Assembly: GCA_964020085.1 (NCBI GenBank) | Contig: OZ026604.1 | Coordinates: 24,464,532-24,528,531 of the forward strand | Reading direction: 5' to 3' | Source: Micromussa lordhowensis | Taxonomy: Eukaryota; Cnidaria; Anthozoa; Scleractinia; Lobophylliidae | DNA length: 64,000 bases | Shown: positions 1 to 12,700 of the stretch, piece after piece | Layout of the letters: every line of letters begins with the position of its first letter | Position numbering within the stretch: the first letter of the stretch is position 1 | Program-made: the position numbers and the translations under genes | The notes under the pieces: generated by a model | What the model was told of the DNA's origin: nothing | Databases searched by the model: none | The model's input: the letters and a program-made list of their open reading frames with translations, nothing else

Positions 1-2479
1 ATGGCATTGGCGCCAGGGTGTTTTTTCTGGCCTTCTTTTTGCAGTAGTTTGCCCTGGTCCCAACTTTGCAGAATTTCAGAAAACGCACGCTGGGGGTCCC
101 CTTGGCAAATTTGACATAGCTCGGCTTCACGGGCACTTTAAGAGGCGCGGTTTGCAGCAAAATGTTCTGCTAAGTTGGCACTTTAAGGAAATTTTTGTTA
201 AAACATGATGGCATTGGCGCCAGGGTGTTTTTTCTGGCCTTCTTTTTGCAGTAGTCTGCCCTGGTCATAACTTTGCAGAATTTCAGAAAACGCGCGCTGG
301 GGGTCCCCTTGGCAAATTTGACATAGCTCGGCTTCACTGGCACTTTAAGAGGCGCGGTTTGCAGCAAAATGTTGTGCTAGGTTGGCACTTCAAGGAAATG
401 CTAGTTAGGATATGATGGCATTGGCGCCAGGGTGTTTTTTCTGGCCTTCTTTTTGCAGTAGTTTGCCCTGGTCCCAACTTTGCAGAATTTCAGAAAACGC
501 GCGCTGGGGGTCCCCTTGGCAAATTTGACATAGCTCGGCTTCACGGGCACTTTAAGAGGCGCGGTTTGCAGCAAAATGTTCTGCTAAGTTGGCACTTTAA
601 GAAAATGTTTGTTAAAACATGATGGCATGGGCGCCAGGGTGTTTTTTCTGGCCTTCTTTTTGCAGTAGTCTGCCCTGGTCATAACTTTGCAGAATTTCAG
701 AAAACGCGCGCTGGGGGTCCCCTTGGCAAATTTGACATAGCTCGGCTTCACGGGCACTTTAAGAGGCGCGGTTTGCAGCAAAATCTTCTGCTAGGTTGGC
801 ACTTTAAGGAAATCCTAGTTAGAACATGATGGCATTGGCGCCAGGGTTTTTTTTCTGGCCTTCTTTTTGCAGTAGTTTGCCCTGGTCCCAACTTTGCAGA
901 ATTTCAGAAAACGCGCGCTGGGGGTCCCCTTGGCAAATTTGACATAGCTCGGCTTCACGGGCACTTTAAGAGGCGCGGTTTGCAGCAAAATCTTCTGCTA
1001 GGTTGGCACTTCAAGGAAATGCTAGTTAGGACATGATGGCATTGGCGCCAGGGTGTTTTTTTCTGGCCTTCTTTTTGCAGTAGTTTGCCCTGGTCCCAAC
1101 TTTGCAGAATTTCAGAAAACGCACGCTGGGGGTCCCCTTGGCAAATTTGACATAGCTCGGCTTCACGGGCACTTTAAGAGGCGCGGTTTGCAGCAAAATG
1201 TTCTGCTAAGTTGGCACTTTAAGGAAATTTTAGTTAAAACATGATGGCATTGGCGCCAGGGTGTTTTTTCTGGCCTTCTTTTTGCAGTAGTCTGCCCTGG
1301 TCATAACTTTGCAGAATTTCAGAAAACGCGCGCTGGGGGTCCCCTTGGCAAATTTGACATAGCTCGGCTTCACGGGCACTTTAAGAGGCGCGGTTTGCAG
1401 CAAAATGTTCTGCTAGGTTGGCACTTCAAGGAAATGCTAGTTAGGATATGATGGCATTGGCGCCAGGGTGTTTTTTCTGGCCTTCTTTTTGCAGTAGTTT
1501 GCCCTGGTCCCAACTTTGCAGAATTTCAGAAAACGCGCGCTGGGGGTCCCCTTGGCAAATTTGACATAGCTCGGCTTCACGGGCACTTTAAGAGGCGCGG
1601 TTTGCAGCAAAATGTTTTGCTAGGTTGGCACTTTAAGGAAATCCTAGTTAGGACATGATGGCATTGGCGCCAGGGTGTTTTTTCTGGCCTTCTTTTTGCA
1701 GTAGTTTGCCCTGGTCCCAACTTTGCAGAATTTCAGAAACCGCGCGCTGGGGGTCCCCTTGGCAAATTTGACATAGCTCGGCTTCACGGGCACTTTAAGA
1801 GGCGCGGTTTGCAGTAAAATGTTCTGCTAGGTTGGCACTTTAAGGAAATGCTAGTTAGGACATGATGGCATTGGCGCCAGGGTGTTTTTTCTGGCCTTCT
1901 TTTTGCAGTAGTTTGCCCTGGTCCCAACTTTGCAGAATTTCAGAAAACACGCGCTGGGGGTCCCCTTGGCAAATTTGACATAGCTCGGCTTCACGGGCAC
2001 TTTAAGAGGCGCGGTTTGCAGCAAAATGTTCTGCTAGGTTGGCACTTTAAGGAAATCTTAGTTAAAACATGATGGCATTGGCGCCAGGGTGTTTTTTCTG
2101 GCCTTCTTTTTGCAGTAGTCTGCCCTGGTCCCAACTTTGCAGAATTTCAGAAAACGCGCGCTGGGGGTCCCCTTGGCAAATTTGACATAGCTCGGCTTCA
2201 CGGGCACTTTAAGAGGCGCGGTTTGCAGCAAAATGTTCTGCTAGGTTGGCAATTTAAGGAAATCTTAGTTAGGACATGATGGCATTGGCGCCAGGGTGTT
2301 TTTTCTGGCCTTCTTTTTGCAGTAGTTTGCCCTGGTCCCAACTTTGCAGAATTTCAGAAACCGCGCGCTGGGGGTCCCCTTGGCAAATTTGACATAGCTC
2401 GGCTTCACGGGCACTTTAAGAGGCGCGGTTTGCAGCAAAATGTTCTGCTAGGTTGGCACTTGAAGGAATATTTAGTTAG

Positions 2480-4960
2480 GACATGATGGCATTGGCGCCA
2501 GGGTGTTTTTTTTGGCCTTCTTTTTGCAGTAGTTTGCCCTGGTCCCAACTTTGCAGAATTTCAGAAAACGCGCGCTGGGGGTCCCCTTGGCAAATTTGAC
2601 ATAGCTCGGCTTCACGGGCACTTTAAGAGGCGCGGTTTGCAGCAAAATGTTCTGCTAGGTTGGCACTTCAAGGAAATCCTAGTTAGGACATGATGGCATT
2701 GGCGCCAGGGTGTTTTTTCTGGCCTTCTTTTTGCAGTAGTTTGCCCTGTTCCCAACTTTGCAGAATTTCAGAAAACGCGCGCTGGGGGTCCCCTTGGCAA
2801 ATTTGACATAGCTCGGCTTCACGGGCACTTTAAGAGGCGCGGTTTGCAGCAAAATGTTTTGCTAGGTTGGCACTTCAAGGAAATCGTAGTTAGGACATGA
2901 TAGCATTGGCGCCAGGGTGTTTTTTCTGGCCTTCTTTTTGCAGTAGTCTGCCCTGGTCCCAACTTTGCAGAATTTCAGAAACCGCGCGCTGGGGGTCCCC
3001 TTGGCAAATTTGACATAGCTCGGCTTCACGGGCACTTTAAGAGGCGCGGTTTGCAGCAAAATGTTCTGCTAGGTTGGCACTTGAAGGAAATGCTAGTTAG
3101 GACATGATGGCATTGGCGCCAGGGTGTTTTTTCTGGCCTTCTTTTTGCAGTAGTTTGCCCTGGTCCCAACTTTGCAGAATTTCAGAAAACGCGCGCTGGG
3201 GGTCCCCTTGGCAAATTTGACATAGCTCGGCTTCACGGGCACTTTAAGAGGCGCGGTTTGCAGCAAAATGTTCTGCTAGGTTGGCACTTCAAGGAAATCC
3301 TAGTTAGGACATGATGGCATTGGCGCCAGGGTGTTTTTTCTGGCCTTCTGTTTGCAGTAGTCTGCCCTGGTCCCAACTTTGCAGAATTTCAGAAAACGCG
3401 CGCTGGGGGTCCCCTTGGCAAATTTGACATAGCTCGGCTTCACGGGCACTTTAAGAGGCGCGATTTGCAGCAAAATGTTCTGCTAGGTTGGCACTTGAAG
3501 GAAATCTTAGTTAGGACATGATGGCATTGGCGCCAGGGTGTTTTTTCTGGCCTTCTTTTTGCAGTAGTTTGCCCTGGTCCAAACTTTGCAGAATTTCAGA
3601 AACCGCGCGCTGGGGGTCCCCTTGGCAAATTTGACATAGCTCGGCTTCACGGGCACTTTAAGAGGCGCGGTTTGCAGCAAAATGTTCTGCTAGGTTGGCA
3701 CTTGAAGGAATATTTAGTTAGGACATGATGGCATTGGCGCCAGGGTGTTTTTTTTGGCCTTCTTTTTGCAGTAGTTTGCCCTGGTCCCAACTTTGCAGAA
3801 TTTCAGAAAACGCGCGCTGGGGGTCCCCTTGGCAAATTTGACATAGCTCGGCTTCACGGGCACTTTAAGAGGCGCGGTTTGCAGCAAAATGTTCTGCTAG
3901 GTTGGCACTTCAAGGAAATTTTAGTTAGGACATGATGGCATTGGCGCCAGGGTGTTTTCTCTGGCCTTCTTTTTGCAGTAGTTTGCCCTGTTCCCAACTT
4001 TGCAGAATTTCAGAAAACGCGCGCTGGGGGTCCCCTTGGCAAATTTGACATAGCTCGGCTTCACGGGCACTTTAAGAGGCGCGGTTTGCAGCAAAATGTT
4101 TTGCTAGGTTGGCACTTCAAGGAAATCGTAGTTAGGACATGATAGCATTGGCGCCAGGGTGTTTTTTCTGGCCTTCTTTTTGCAGTAGTTTGCCCTGGTC
4201 CCAACTTTGCAGAATTTCAGAAACCGCGCGCTGGGGGTCCCCTTGGCAAATTTGACATAGCTCGGCTTCACGGGCACTTTAAGAGGCGCGGTTTGCAGCA
4301 AAATGTTCTGCTAGGTTGGCACTTGAAGGAAATGCTAGTTAGGACATGATGGCATTGGCGCCAGGGTGTTTTTTCTGGCCTTCTTTTTGCAGTAGTTTGC
4401 CCTGGTCCCAACTTTGCAGAATTTCAGAAAACGCGCGCTGGGGGTCCCCTTGGCAAATTTGACATAGCTCGGCTTCACGGGCACTTTAAGAGGCGCGGTT
4501 TGCAGCAAAATGTTTTGCTAGGTTGGCACTTCAAGGAAATTTAAGTTAGGACATGATGGCATTGGCGCCAGGGTGTTTTTTTTGGCCTTCTTTTAGCAGT
4601 AGTTTGCCCTGGTCCCAACTTTGCAGAATTTCAGAAAACGCGCGCTGGGGGTCCCCTTGGCAAATTTGACATAGCTCGGCTTCACGGGCACTTTAAGAGG
4701 CGCGGTTTGCAGCAAAATGTTCTGCTAGGTTGGCACTTGAAGGAAATCCTAGTTAGGACATGATGGCATTGGCGCCAGGGTGTTTTTTCTGGCCTTCTGT
4801 TTGCAGTAGTTTGCCCTGGTCCCAACTTTGCAGAATTTCAGAAAACGCGCGCTGGGGGTCCCCTTGGCAAATTTGACATAGCTCGGCTTCACGGGCACTT
4901 TAAGAGGCGCGATTTGCAGCAAAATGTTCTGCTAGGTTGGCACTTGAAGGAAATTGTAGT
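2480..4960 (+). repeat. Six-monomer (1,242 bp) higher-order repeat, two copies
   Basis: Monomer variants recur at a spacing of 1,242 bp (6 x 207). Examples are the GAATATTTAGTTAGG plus eight-T pair near 2,465 and 3,707, and the GATAGCATTGG monomers near 2,900 and 4,142. The GATAGCATTGG type returns once more near 6,212, 2,070 bp (10 monomers) further on, so this part of the array was built by several overlapping short-period amplifications. Edges are approximate because neighbouring monomers are so similar. Confidence 0.7.
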
Positions 4961-7900
4961 TAGGACATGATGGCAATGGCGCCAGGGTGTTTCTTCTGGC
5001 CTTCTTTTTGCAGTAGTTTGCCCTGTTCCCAACTTTGCAGAATTTCAGAAAACGCGCGCTGGGGGTCCCCTTGGCAAATTTGACATAGCTCGGCTTCACG
5101 GGCACTTTAAGAGGCGCAGTTTGCAGCAAAATGTTCTGCTAGGTTGGCACTTTAAGGAAATTCTAGTTAAGACACTATGGCATTGGCGCCAGGGTGTTTT
5201 TTCTGGCCTTGTTTTTGCAGTAGTTTGCCCTGGTCCCAACTTTGCAGAATTTCAGAAAACGCGCGCTGGGGGTCCCCTTGGCAAATTTGACATAGCTCGG
5301 CTTCACGGGCACTTTAAGAGGCGCGGTTTGCAGTAAAATGTTCTGCTAGGTTGGGACTTCAAGGAAATGCTAGTTAGGACATGATGGCATTGGCGCCAGG
5401 GTGTTTTTTCTGGCCTTCTTTTTGCAGTAGTTTGCCCTGGTCCCAACTTTGCAGAATTTCAGAAAACACGCGCTGGGGGTCCCCTTGGCAAATTTGACAT
5501 AGCTCGGCTTGACCGGCACTTTAAGAGGCGCGGTTTGAAGCAAAATGTTTTGCTAGGTTAGCACTTTAAGGAAATCTTAGTTAAAACATGATGGCATTGG
5601 CGCCAGGGTGTTTTTTCTGGCCTTCTTTTTGCAGTAGTCTGCCCTGGTCCCAACTTTGCAGAATTTCAGAAAACGCGCGCTGGGGGTCCCCTTGGCAAAT
5701 TTGACATAGCTCGGCTTCACGGGCACTTTATGAGGCGCGGTTTGCAGCAAAATGTTCTGCTAGGTTGGCAATTTAAGGAAATCTTAGTTACGACATGATG
5801 GCATTGGCGCCAGGGTGTTTTTTCTGGCCTTCTTTTTGCAGTAGTTTGCCCTGGTCCCAACTTTGCAGAATTTGAGAAACCGCGCGCTGGGGGTCCCCTT
5901 GGCAAATTTGACATAGCTCGGCTTCACGGGCACTTTAAGAGGCGCGGTTTGCAGCAAAATGTTCTGCTAGGTTGGCACTTCAAGGAAATTTTAGTTAAGA
6001 CATGATGGCATTGGCGCCAGGGTGTTTTTTCTGGCCTTCTTTTTGCAGTAGTTTGCCCTGTTCCCAACTTTGCAGAATTTCAGAAAACGCGCGCTGGGGG
6101 TCCCCTTGGCAAATTTGACATAGCTCGGCTTCACGGGCACTTTAAGAGGCGCGGTTTGCAGCAAAATGTTTTGCTAGGTTGGCACTTCAAGGAAATCGTA
6201 GTTAGGACATGATAGCATTGGCGCCAGGGTGTTTTTTCTGGCCTTCTTTTTGCAGTAGTTTGCCCTGGTCCCAACTTTGCAGAATTTCAGAAACCGCGCG
6301 CTGGGGGTCCCCTTGGCAAATTTGACATAGCTCGGCTTCACGGGCACTTTAAGAGGCGCGGTTTGCAGCAAAATGTTCTGCTAGGTTGGCACTTGAAGGA
6401 AATGCTAGTTAGGACATGATGGCATTGGCGCCAGGGTGTTTTTTCTGGCCTTCTTTTTGCAGTAGTTTGCCCTGGTCCCAACTTTGCAGAATTTCAGAAA
6501 ACGCGCGCTGGGGGTCCCCTTGGCAAATTTGACATAGCTCGGCTTCACGGGCACTTTAAGAGGCGCGGTTTGCAGCAAAATGTTTTGCTAGGTTGGCACT
6601 TTAAGGAAATTTTAGTTAGGACATGATGGCATTGGCGCCAGGGTGTTTTTTCTGGCCTTCTTTTAGCAGTAGTTTGCATTGGTCCCAACTTTGCAGAATT
6701 TCAGAAAACGCGCGCTGGGGGTCCCCTTGGCAAATTTGACATAGCTCGGCTTCACGGGCACTTTAAGAGGCGCGGTTTGCAGCAAAATGTTCTGCTAGGT
6801 TGGCACTTGAAGGAAATCTTAGTTAGAACATGATGGCATTAGCGCCAGGGTGTTTTTTCTGGCCTTCTTTTTGCAGTAGTTTGCCCTGTTCCCAACTTTG
6901 CAGAATTTCAGAAAACGCGCGCTGGGGGTCCCCTTGGCAAATTTGACATAGCTCGGCTTCACGGGCACTTTAAGAGGCGCGGTTTGCAGCAAAATATTCT
7001 GCTTGGTTGGCACTTAAAGGAAATCTTAGTTAGGACATGATGGCATTGGTGCCAGGGTGTTTTTTCTGGCCTTCTTTTTGCAGTAGTTTGCCCTGGTCCC
7101 AACTTTGCAGAATTTCAGAAAACGCGCGCTGGGGGTCCCCTTGGCAAATTTGACATAGCTCGGCTTCACGGGCACTTTAAGAGGCGCGATTTGCAGCAAA
7201 ATGTTCTGCTAGGTTGGCACTTGAAGGAAATTGTAGTTAGGACATGATGGCAATGGCGCCAGGGTGTTTCTTCTGGCCTTCTTTTTGCAGTAGTTTGCCC
7301 TGTTCCCAACTTTGCAGAATTTCAGAAAACGCGCGCTGGGGGTCCCCTTGGCAAATTTGACATAGCTCGGCTTCACGGGCACTTTAAGAGGCGCGGTTTG
7401 CAGCAAAATGTTCTGCTAGGTTGGCACTTTAAGGAAATTCTAGTTAAGACACTATGGCATTGGCGCCAGGGTGTTTTTTCTGGCCTTCTTTTTGCAGTAG
7501 TTTGCCCTGGTCCCAACTTTGCAGAATTTCAAAAAACGCGCGCTGGGGGTCCCCTTGGCAAATTTGACATAGCTCGGCTTCACGGGCACTTTAAGAGGCG
7601 CGGTTTGCAGCAAAATGTTTTGCTAGGTTGGCAACTTAAGGAAATCTTAGTAAGGACATGATGGCATTGGCGCCAGGGTGTTTTTTCTGGCCTTCTTTTT
7701 GCAGTAGTTTGCCCTGGTCCCAACTTTGCAGAATTTTAGAAACCGCGCGCTGGGGGTCCCCTTGGCAAATTTGACATAGCTCGGCTTCACGGGCACTTTA
7801 AGAGGCGCGGTTTGCAGCAAAATGTTTTGCTAGGTTGGCACTTGAAGGAAAATTTAGTTAGGACATGATGGCATTGGCGCCAGGGTGTTTTTTCTGGCCT

Positions 7901-8059
7901 TCTTTTTGCAGTAGTTTGCCCTGGTCCCAACTTTGCAGAATTTCAGAAAACGCGCGCTGGGGGTCCCCTTGGCAAATTTGACATAGCTCGGCTTCACGGG
8001 CACTTTAAGAGGCGCGGTTTGCAGCAAAATGTTTTGCTAGGATGGCACTTTAAGGAAAT

Positions 8060-9715
8060 TTTAGTTAGGACATGATGGCATTGGCGCCAGGGTGTTTTTT
8101 TTGGCCTTCTTTTTGCAGTAGTTTGCCCTGTTCCCAACTTTGCAGAATTTCAGAAAACGCGCGCTGGGGGTCCCCTTGGCAAATTTGACATAGCTCGGCT
8201 TCACGGGCACTTTAAGAGGCGCGGTTTGCAGCAAAATGTTCTGCTAGGTTGGCACTTTAAGGAAATTTAAGTTAGGACATGATGGCATTGGCGCCAGGGT
8301 GTTTTTTCTGGCCTTCTTTTTGCATTAGTTTGCCCTGGTCCCAACTTTGCAGAATTTCAGAAAACGCGCGCTGGGGATCCCCTTGGCAAATTTGACATAG
8401 CTCGGCTTCACGGGCACTTTAAGAGGCGCGGTTTGCAGCAAAATGTTCTGCTAGGTTGGCACTTGAAGGAAATTGTAGTTAGGACATGATGGCATTGGTG
8501 CAAGGGTGTTTTTTCTGGCCTTCTTTTTGCAGTAGTTTGCCCTGGTCCCAACTTTGCAGAATTTCAGAAAACGCGCGCTGGGGGTCCCCTTGGCAAATTT
8601 GACATAGCTCGGCTTCACGGGCACTTTAAGAGGCGCGATTTGCAGCAAAATGTTCTGCTAGGTTGGCACTTGAAGGAAATTCTACTTAGGACATGATGGC
8701 AATGGCGCCAGGGTGTTTCTTCTGGCCTTCTTTTTACAGTAGTTTGCCCTGGTCCCAACTTTGCAGAATTTCAGAAAACGCGCGCTGGGGGTCCCCTTGG
8801 CAAATTTGACATAGCTCGGCTTCACGGGCACTTTAAGAGGCGCGGTTTGCAGCAAAATCTTCTGCTAGGTTGGCACTTTAAGGAAATTTTAGTTAGGACA
8901 TGATGGCATTGGCGCCAGGGTGTTTTTTTTGGCCTTCTTTTTGCAGTAGTTTGCCCTGTTCCCAACTTTGCAGAATTTCAGAAAACGCGCGCTGGGGGTC
9001 CCCTTGGCAAATTTGACATAGCTCGGCTTCACGGGCACTTTAAGAGGCGCGGTTTGCAGCAAAATGTTCTGCTAGGTTGGCACTTCAAGGAAATTTAAGT
9101 TAGGACATGATGGCATTGGCGCCAGGGTGTTTTTTCTGGCCTTCTTTTTGCATTAGTTTGCCCTGGTCCCAACTTTGCAGAATTTCAGAAAACGCGCGCT
9201 GGGGATCCCCTTGGCAAATTTGACATAGCTCGGCTTCACGGGCACTTTAAGAGGCGCGGTTTGCAGCAAAATGTTCTGCTAGGTTGGCACTTGAAGGAAA
9301 TTGTAGTTAGGACATGATGGCATTGGTGCAAGGGTGTTTTTTCTGGCCTTCTTTTTGCAGTAGTTTGCCCTGGTCCCAACTTTGCAGAATTTCAGAAAAC
9401 GCGCGCTGGGGGTCCCCTTGGCAAATTTGACATAGCTCGGCTTCACGGGCACTTTAAGAGGCGCGATTTGCAGCAAAATGTTCTGCTAGGTTGGCACTTG
9501 AAGGAAATTCTACTTAGGACATGATGGCAATGGCGCCAGGGTGTTTCTTCTGGCCTTCTTTTTACAGTAGTTTGCCCTGGTCCCAACTTTGCAGAATTTC
9601 AGAAAACGCGCGCTGGGGGTCCCCTTGGCAAATTTGACATAGCTCGGCTTCACGGGCACTTTAAGAGGCGCGGTTTGCAGCAAAATCTTCTGCTAGGTTG
9701 GCACTTTAAGGAAAT
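8060..9715 (+). repeat. Four-monomer (828 bp) higher-order repeat, two adjacent copies
   Basis: The stretches of about 8,060-8,887 and 8,888-9,715 match almost base for base at a spacing of 828 bp. They share rare variants such as CATTAGTTTG in place of CAGTAGTTTG, GGGGATCCCC in place of GGGGGTCCCC, GGTGCAAGGG, and TTCTACTTAGG. So many shared private variants identify a recent block duplication rather than independent mutation. Confidence 0.8.
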
Positions 9716-12700
9716 TTTAGTTAGGACATGATGGCATTGGCGCCAGGGTGTTTTTTCTGGCCTTCTGTTTGCAGTAGTTTGCCCTGGTCCCAACTTTGCA
9801 GAATTTCAGAAAACGCGCGCTGGGGGTCCCCTTGGCAAATTTGACATAGCTCGGCTTCACGGGCACTTTAAGAGGCGCGGTTTGCAGCAAAATGTTCTGC
9901 TAGGTTGGCACTTTGAGGAAATCCTAGTTAAGACATGATGGCATTGGCGCCAGGGTGTTTTTTCTGGCCTTCTTTTTGCAGTAGCTTGCCCTGGTCCCAA
10001 CTTTGCAGAATTTCAGAAACCGCGCGCTGGGGGTCCCCTTGGCAAATTTGACATAGCTCGGCTTCACGGGCACTTTAAGAGGCGCGGTTTGCAGCAAAAT
10101 GTTCCGCTAGGTTGGCACTTGAAGGAAAATTTAGTTAGGACATGATGGCATTGGCGCCAGGGTGTTTTTTTCTGGCCTTCTTTTTGCAGTAGTTTGCCCT
10201 GGTCCCAACTTTGCAGAATTTCAGAAAACGCGCGCTGGGGATCCCCTTGGCAAATTTGACATAGCTCGGCTTCACGGGCACTTTAAGAGGCGCGGTTTGC
10301 AGCAAAATGTTCTGCTAGGTTGGCACTTGAAGGAAATCTTAGTTAGGACATGATGGCATTGGTGCCAGGGTGTTTTTTCTGGCCTTCTTTTTGCAGTAGT
10401 TTGCCCTGGTCCCAACTTTGCAGAATTTCAGAAAACGCGCGCTGGGGGTCCCCTTGGCAAATTTGACATAGCTCGGCTTCACGGGCACTTTAAGAGGCAC
10501 GATTTGCAGCAAAATGTTCTGCTAGGTTGGCACTTGAAGGAAATTGTAGTTAGGACATGATGGCAATGGCGTTAGGGTGTTTCTTCTGGCCTTCTTTTTG
10601 CAGTAGTTTGCCCTGTTCCCAACTTTGCAGAATTTCAGAAAACGCGCGCTGGGGGTCCCCTTGGCAAATTTGACATAGCTCGGCTTCACGGGCACTTTAA
10701 GAGGCGCGGTTTGCAGCAAAATGTTCTGCTAGGTTGGCACTTCAAGGAAATTTTAGTTAGGACATGATGGCATTGGCGCCAGGGTGTTTTTTCTGGCCTT
10801 CTTTTTGCAGTAGTTTGCCCTGGTCCCAACTTTGCAGAATTTCAGAAAACGCGCGCTGGGGGTCCTCTTGGCAAATTTCACATAGCTCGGCTTCACGGGC
10901 ACTTTAAGAGGCGCTGTTTGCAGTAAAATGTTCTGCTAGGTTGGCACTTCAAGGAAATGCTAGTTAGGACATGATGGCATTGGCGCCAGGGTGTTTTTTC
11001 TGGCCTTCTTTTTGCAGTAGTTTGCCCTGGTCCCAACTTTGCAGAATTTCAGAAAACGCGCGCTGGGGGTCCCCTTGGCAAATTTCACATAGCTCGGCTT
11101 CACGGGCACTTTAAGAGGCGCTCTTTGCAGTAAAATGTTCTGCTAGGTTGGCACTTCAAGGAAATGCTAGTTAGGACATGATGGCATTGGCGCCAGGGTG
11201 TTTTTTCTGGCCTTCTTTTTGCAGTAGTTTGCCCTGGTCCCAACTTTGCAGAATTTCAGAAAACACGCGCTGGGGGTCCCCTTGGCAAATTTGACATAGC
11301 TCGGCTTCACGGGCACTTTAAGAGGCGCGGTTTGCAGCAAAATGTTCTGCTAGAATGGCACTTTAAGGAAATCTTAGTTAAAACATGATGGCATTGGCGC
11401 CAGGGTGTTTTTTCTGGCCTTCTTTTTGCAGTAGTCTGCCCTGGTCCCAACTTTGCAGAATTTCAGAAAACGCGCGCTGGGGGTCCCCTTGGCAAATTTG
11501 ACATAGCTCGGCTTCACGGGCACTTTAAGAGGCGCGGTTTGCAGCAAAATGTTCTGCTAGGTTGGCAATTTAAGGAAATGTTAGTTAGGACATGATGGCA
11601 TTGGCGCCAGGGTGTTTTTTCTGGCCTTCTTTTTGCAGTAGTTTGCCCTGGTCCCAACTTTGCAGAATTTCAGAAACCGCCCGCTGGGGGTCCCCTTGGC
11701 AAATTTGACATAGCTCGGCTTCACGGGCACTTTAAGAGGCGCGGTTTGCAGCAAAATGTTCTGCTAGGTTGGCACTTTAAGGAAAATTTAGTTAGGACAT
11801 GATGGCATTGGCGCCAGGATGTTTTTTCTGGCCTTCTTTTTGCAGTAGTTTGCCCTGGTCCCAACTTTGCAGAATTTCAGAAAACGCGCGCTGGGGGTCC
11901 CCTTGGCAAATTTGACATAGCTCGGCTTCACGGGCACTTTAAGAGGCGCGGTTTGCAGCAAAATGTTCTGCTAGGTTGGCAATTTAAGGAAATCTTAGTT
12001 AGGACATGATGGCATTGGCGCCAGGGTGTTTTTTCTGGCCTTCTTTTTGCAGTAGTTTGCCCTGGTCCCAACTTTGCAGAATTTCAGAAACCGCCCGCTG
12101 GGGGTCCCCTTGGCAAATTTGACATAGCTCGGCTTCACGGGCACTTTAAGAGGCGCGGTTTGCAGCAAAATGTTCTGCTAGGTTGGCACTTCAAGGAAAA
12201 TTTAGTTAGGACATGATGGCATTGGCGCCAGGGTGTTTTTTCTGGCCTTCTTTTTGCAGTAGTTTGCCCTGGTCCCAACTTTGCAGAATTTCAGAAAACG
12301 CGCGCTGGGGATCCTCTTGGCAAATTTGACATAGCTCGGCTTCACGGGCACTTTAAGAGGCGCGGTTTGCAGCAAAATGTTCTGCTAGGTTGGCACTTGA
12401 AGGAAATCTTAGTTAGGACATGATGGCATTGGTGCCAGGGTGTTTTTTCTGGCCTTGTTTTTGCAGTAGTTTGCCCTGGTCCCAACTTTGCAGAATTTCA
12501 GAAAACGCGCGCTGGGGGTCCCCTTGGCAAATTTGACATAGCTCGGCTTCACGGGCACTTTAAGAGGCGCGATTTGCAGCAAAATGTTCTGCTAGGTTGG
12601 CACTTGAAGGAAATTGTAGTTAGGACATGATGGCAATGGCGCCAAGGTGTTTCTTCTGGCCTTCTTTTTGCAGTAGTTTGCCCTGTTCCCAACTTTGCAG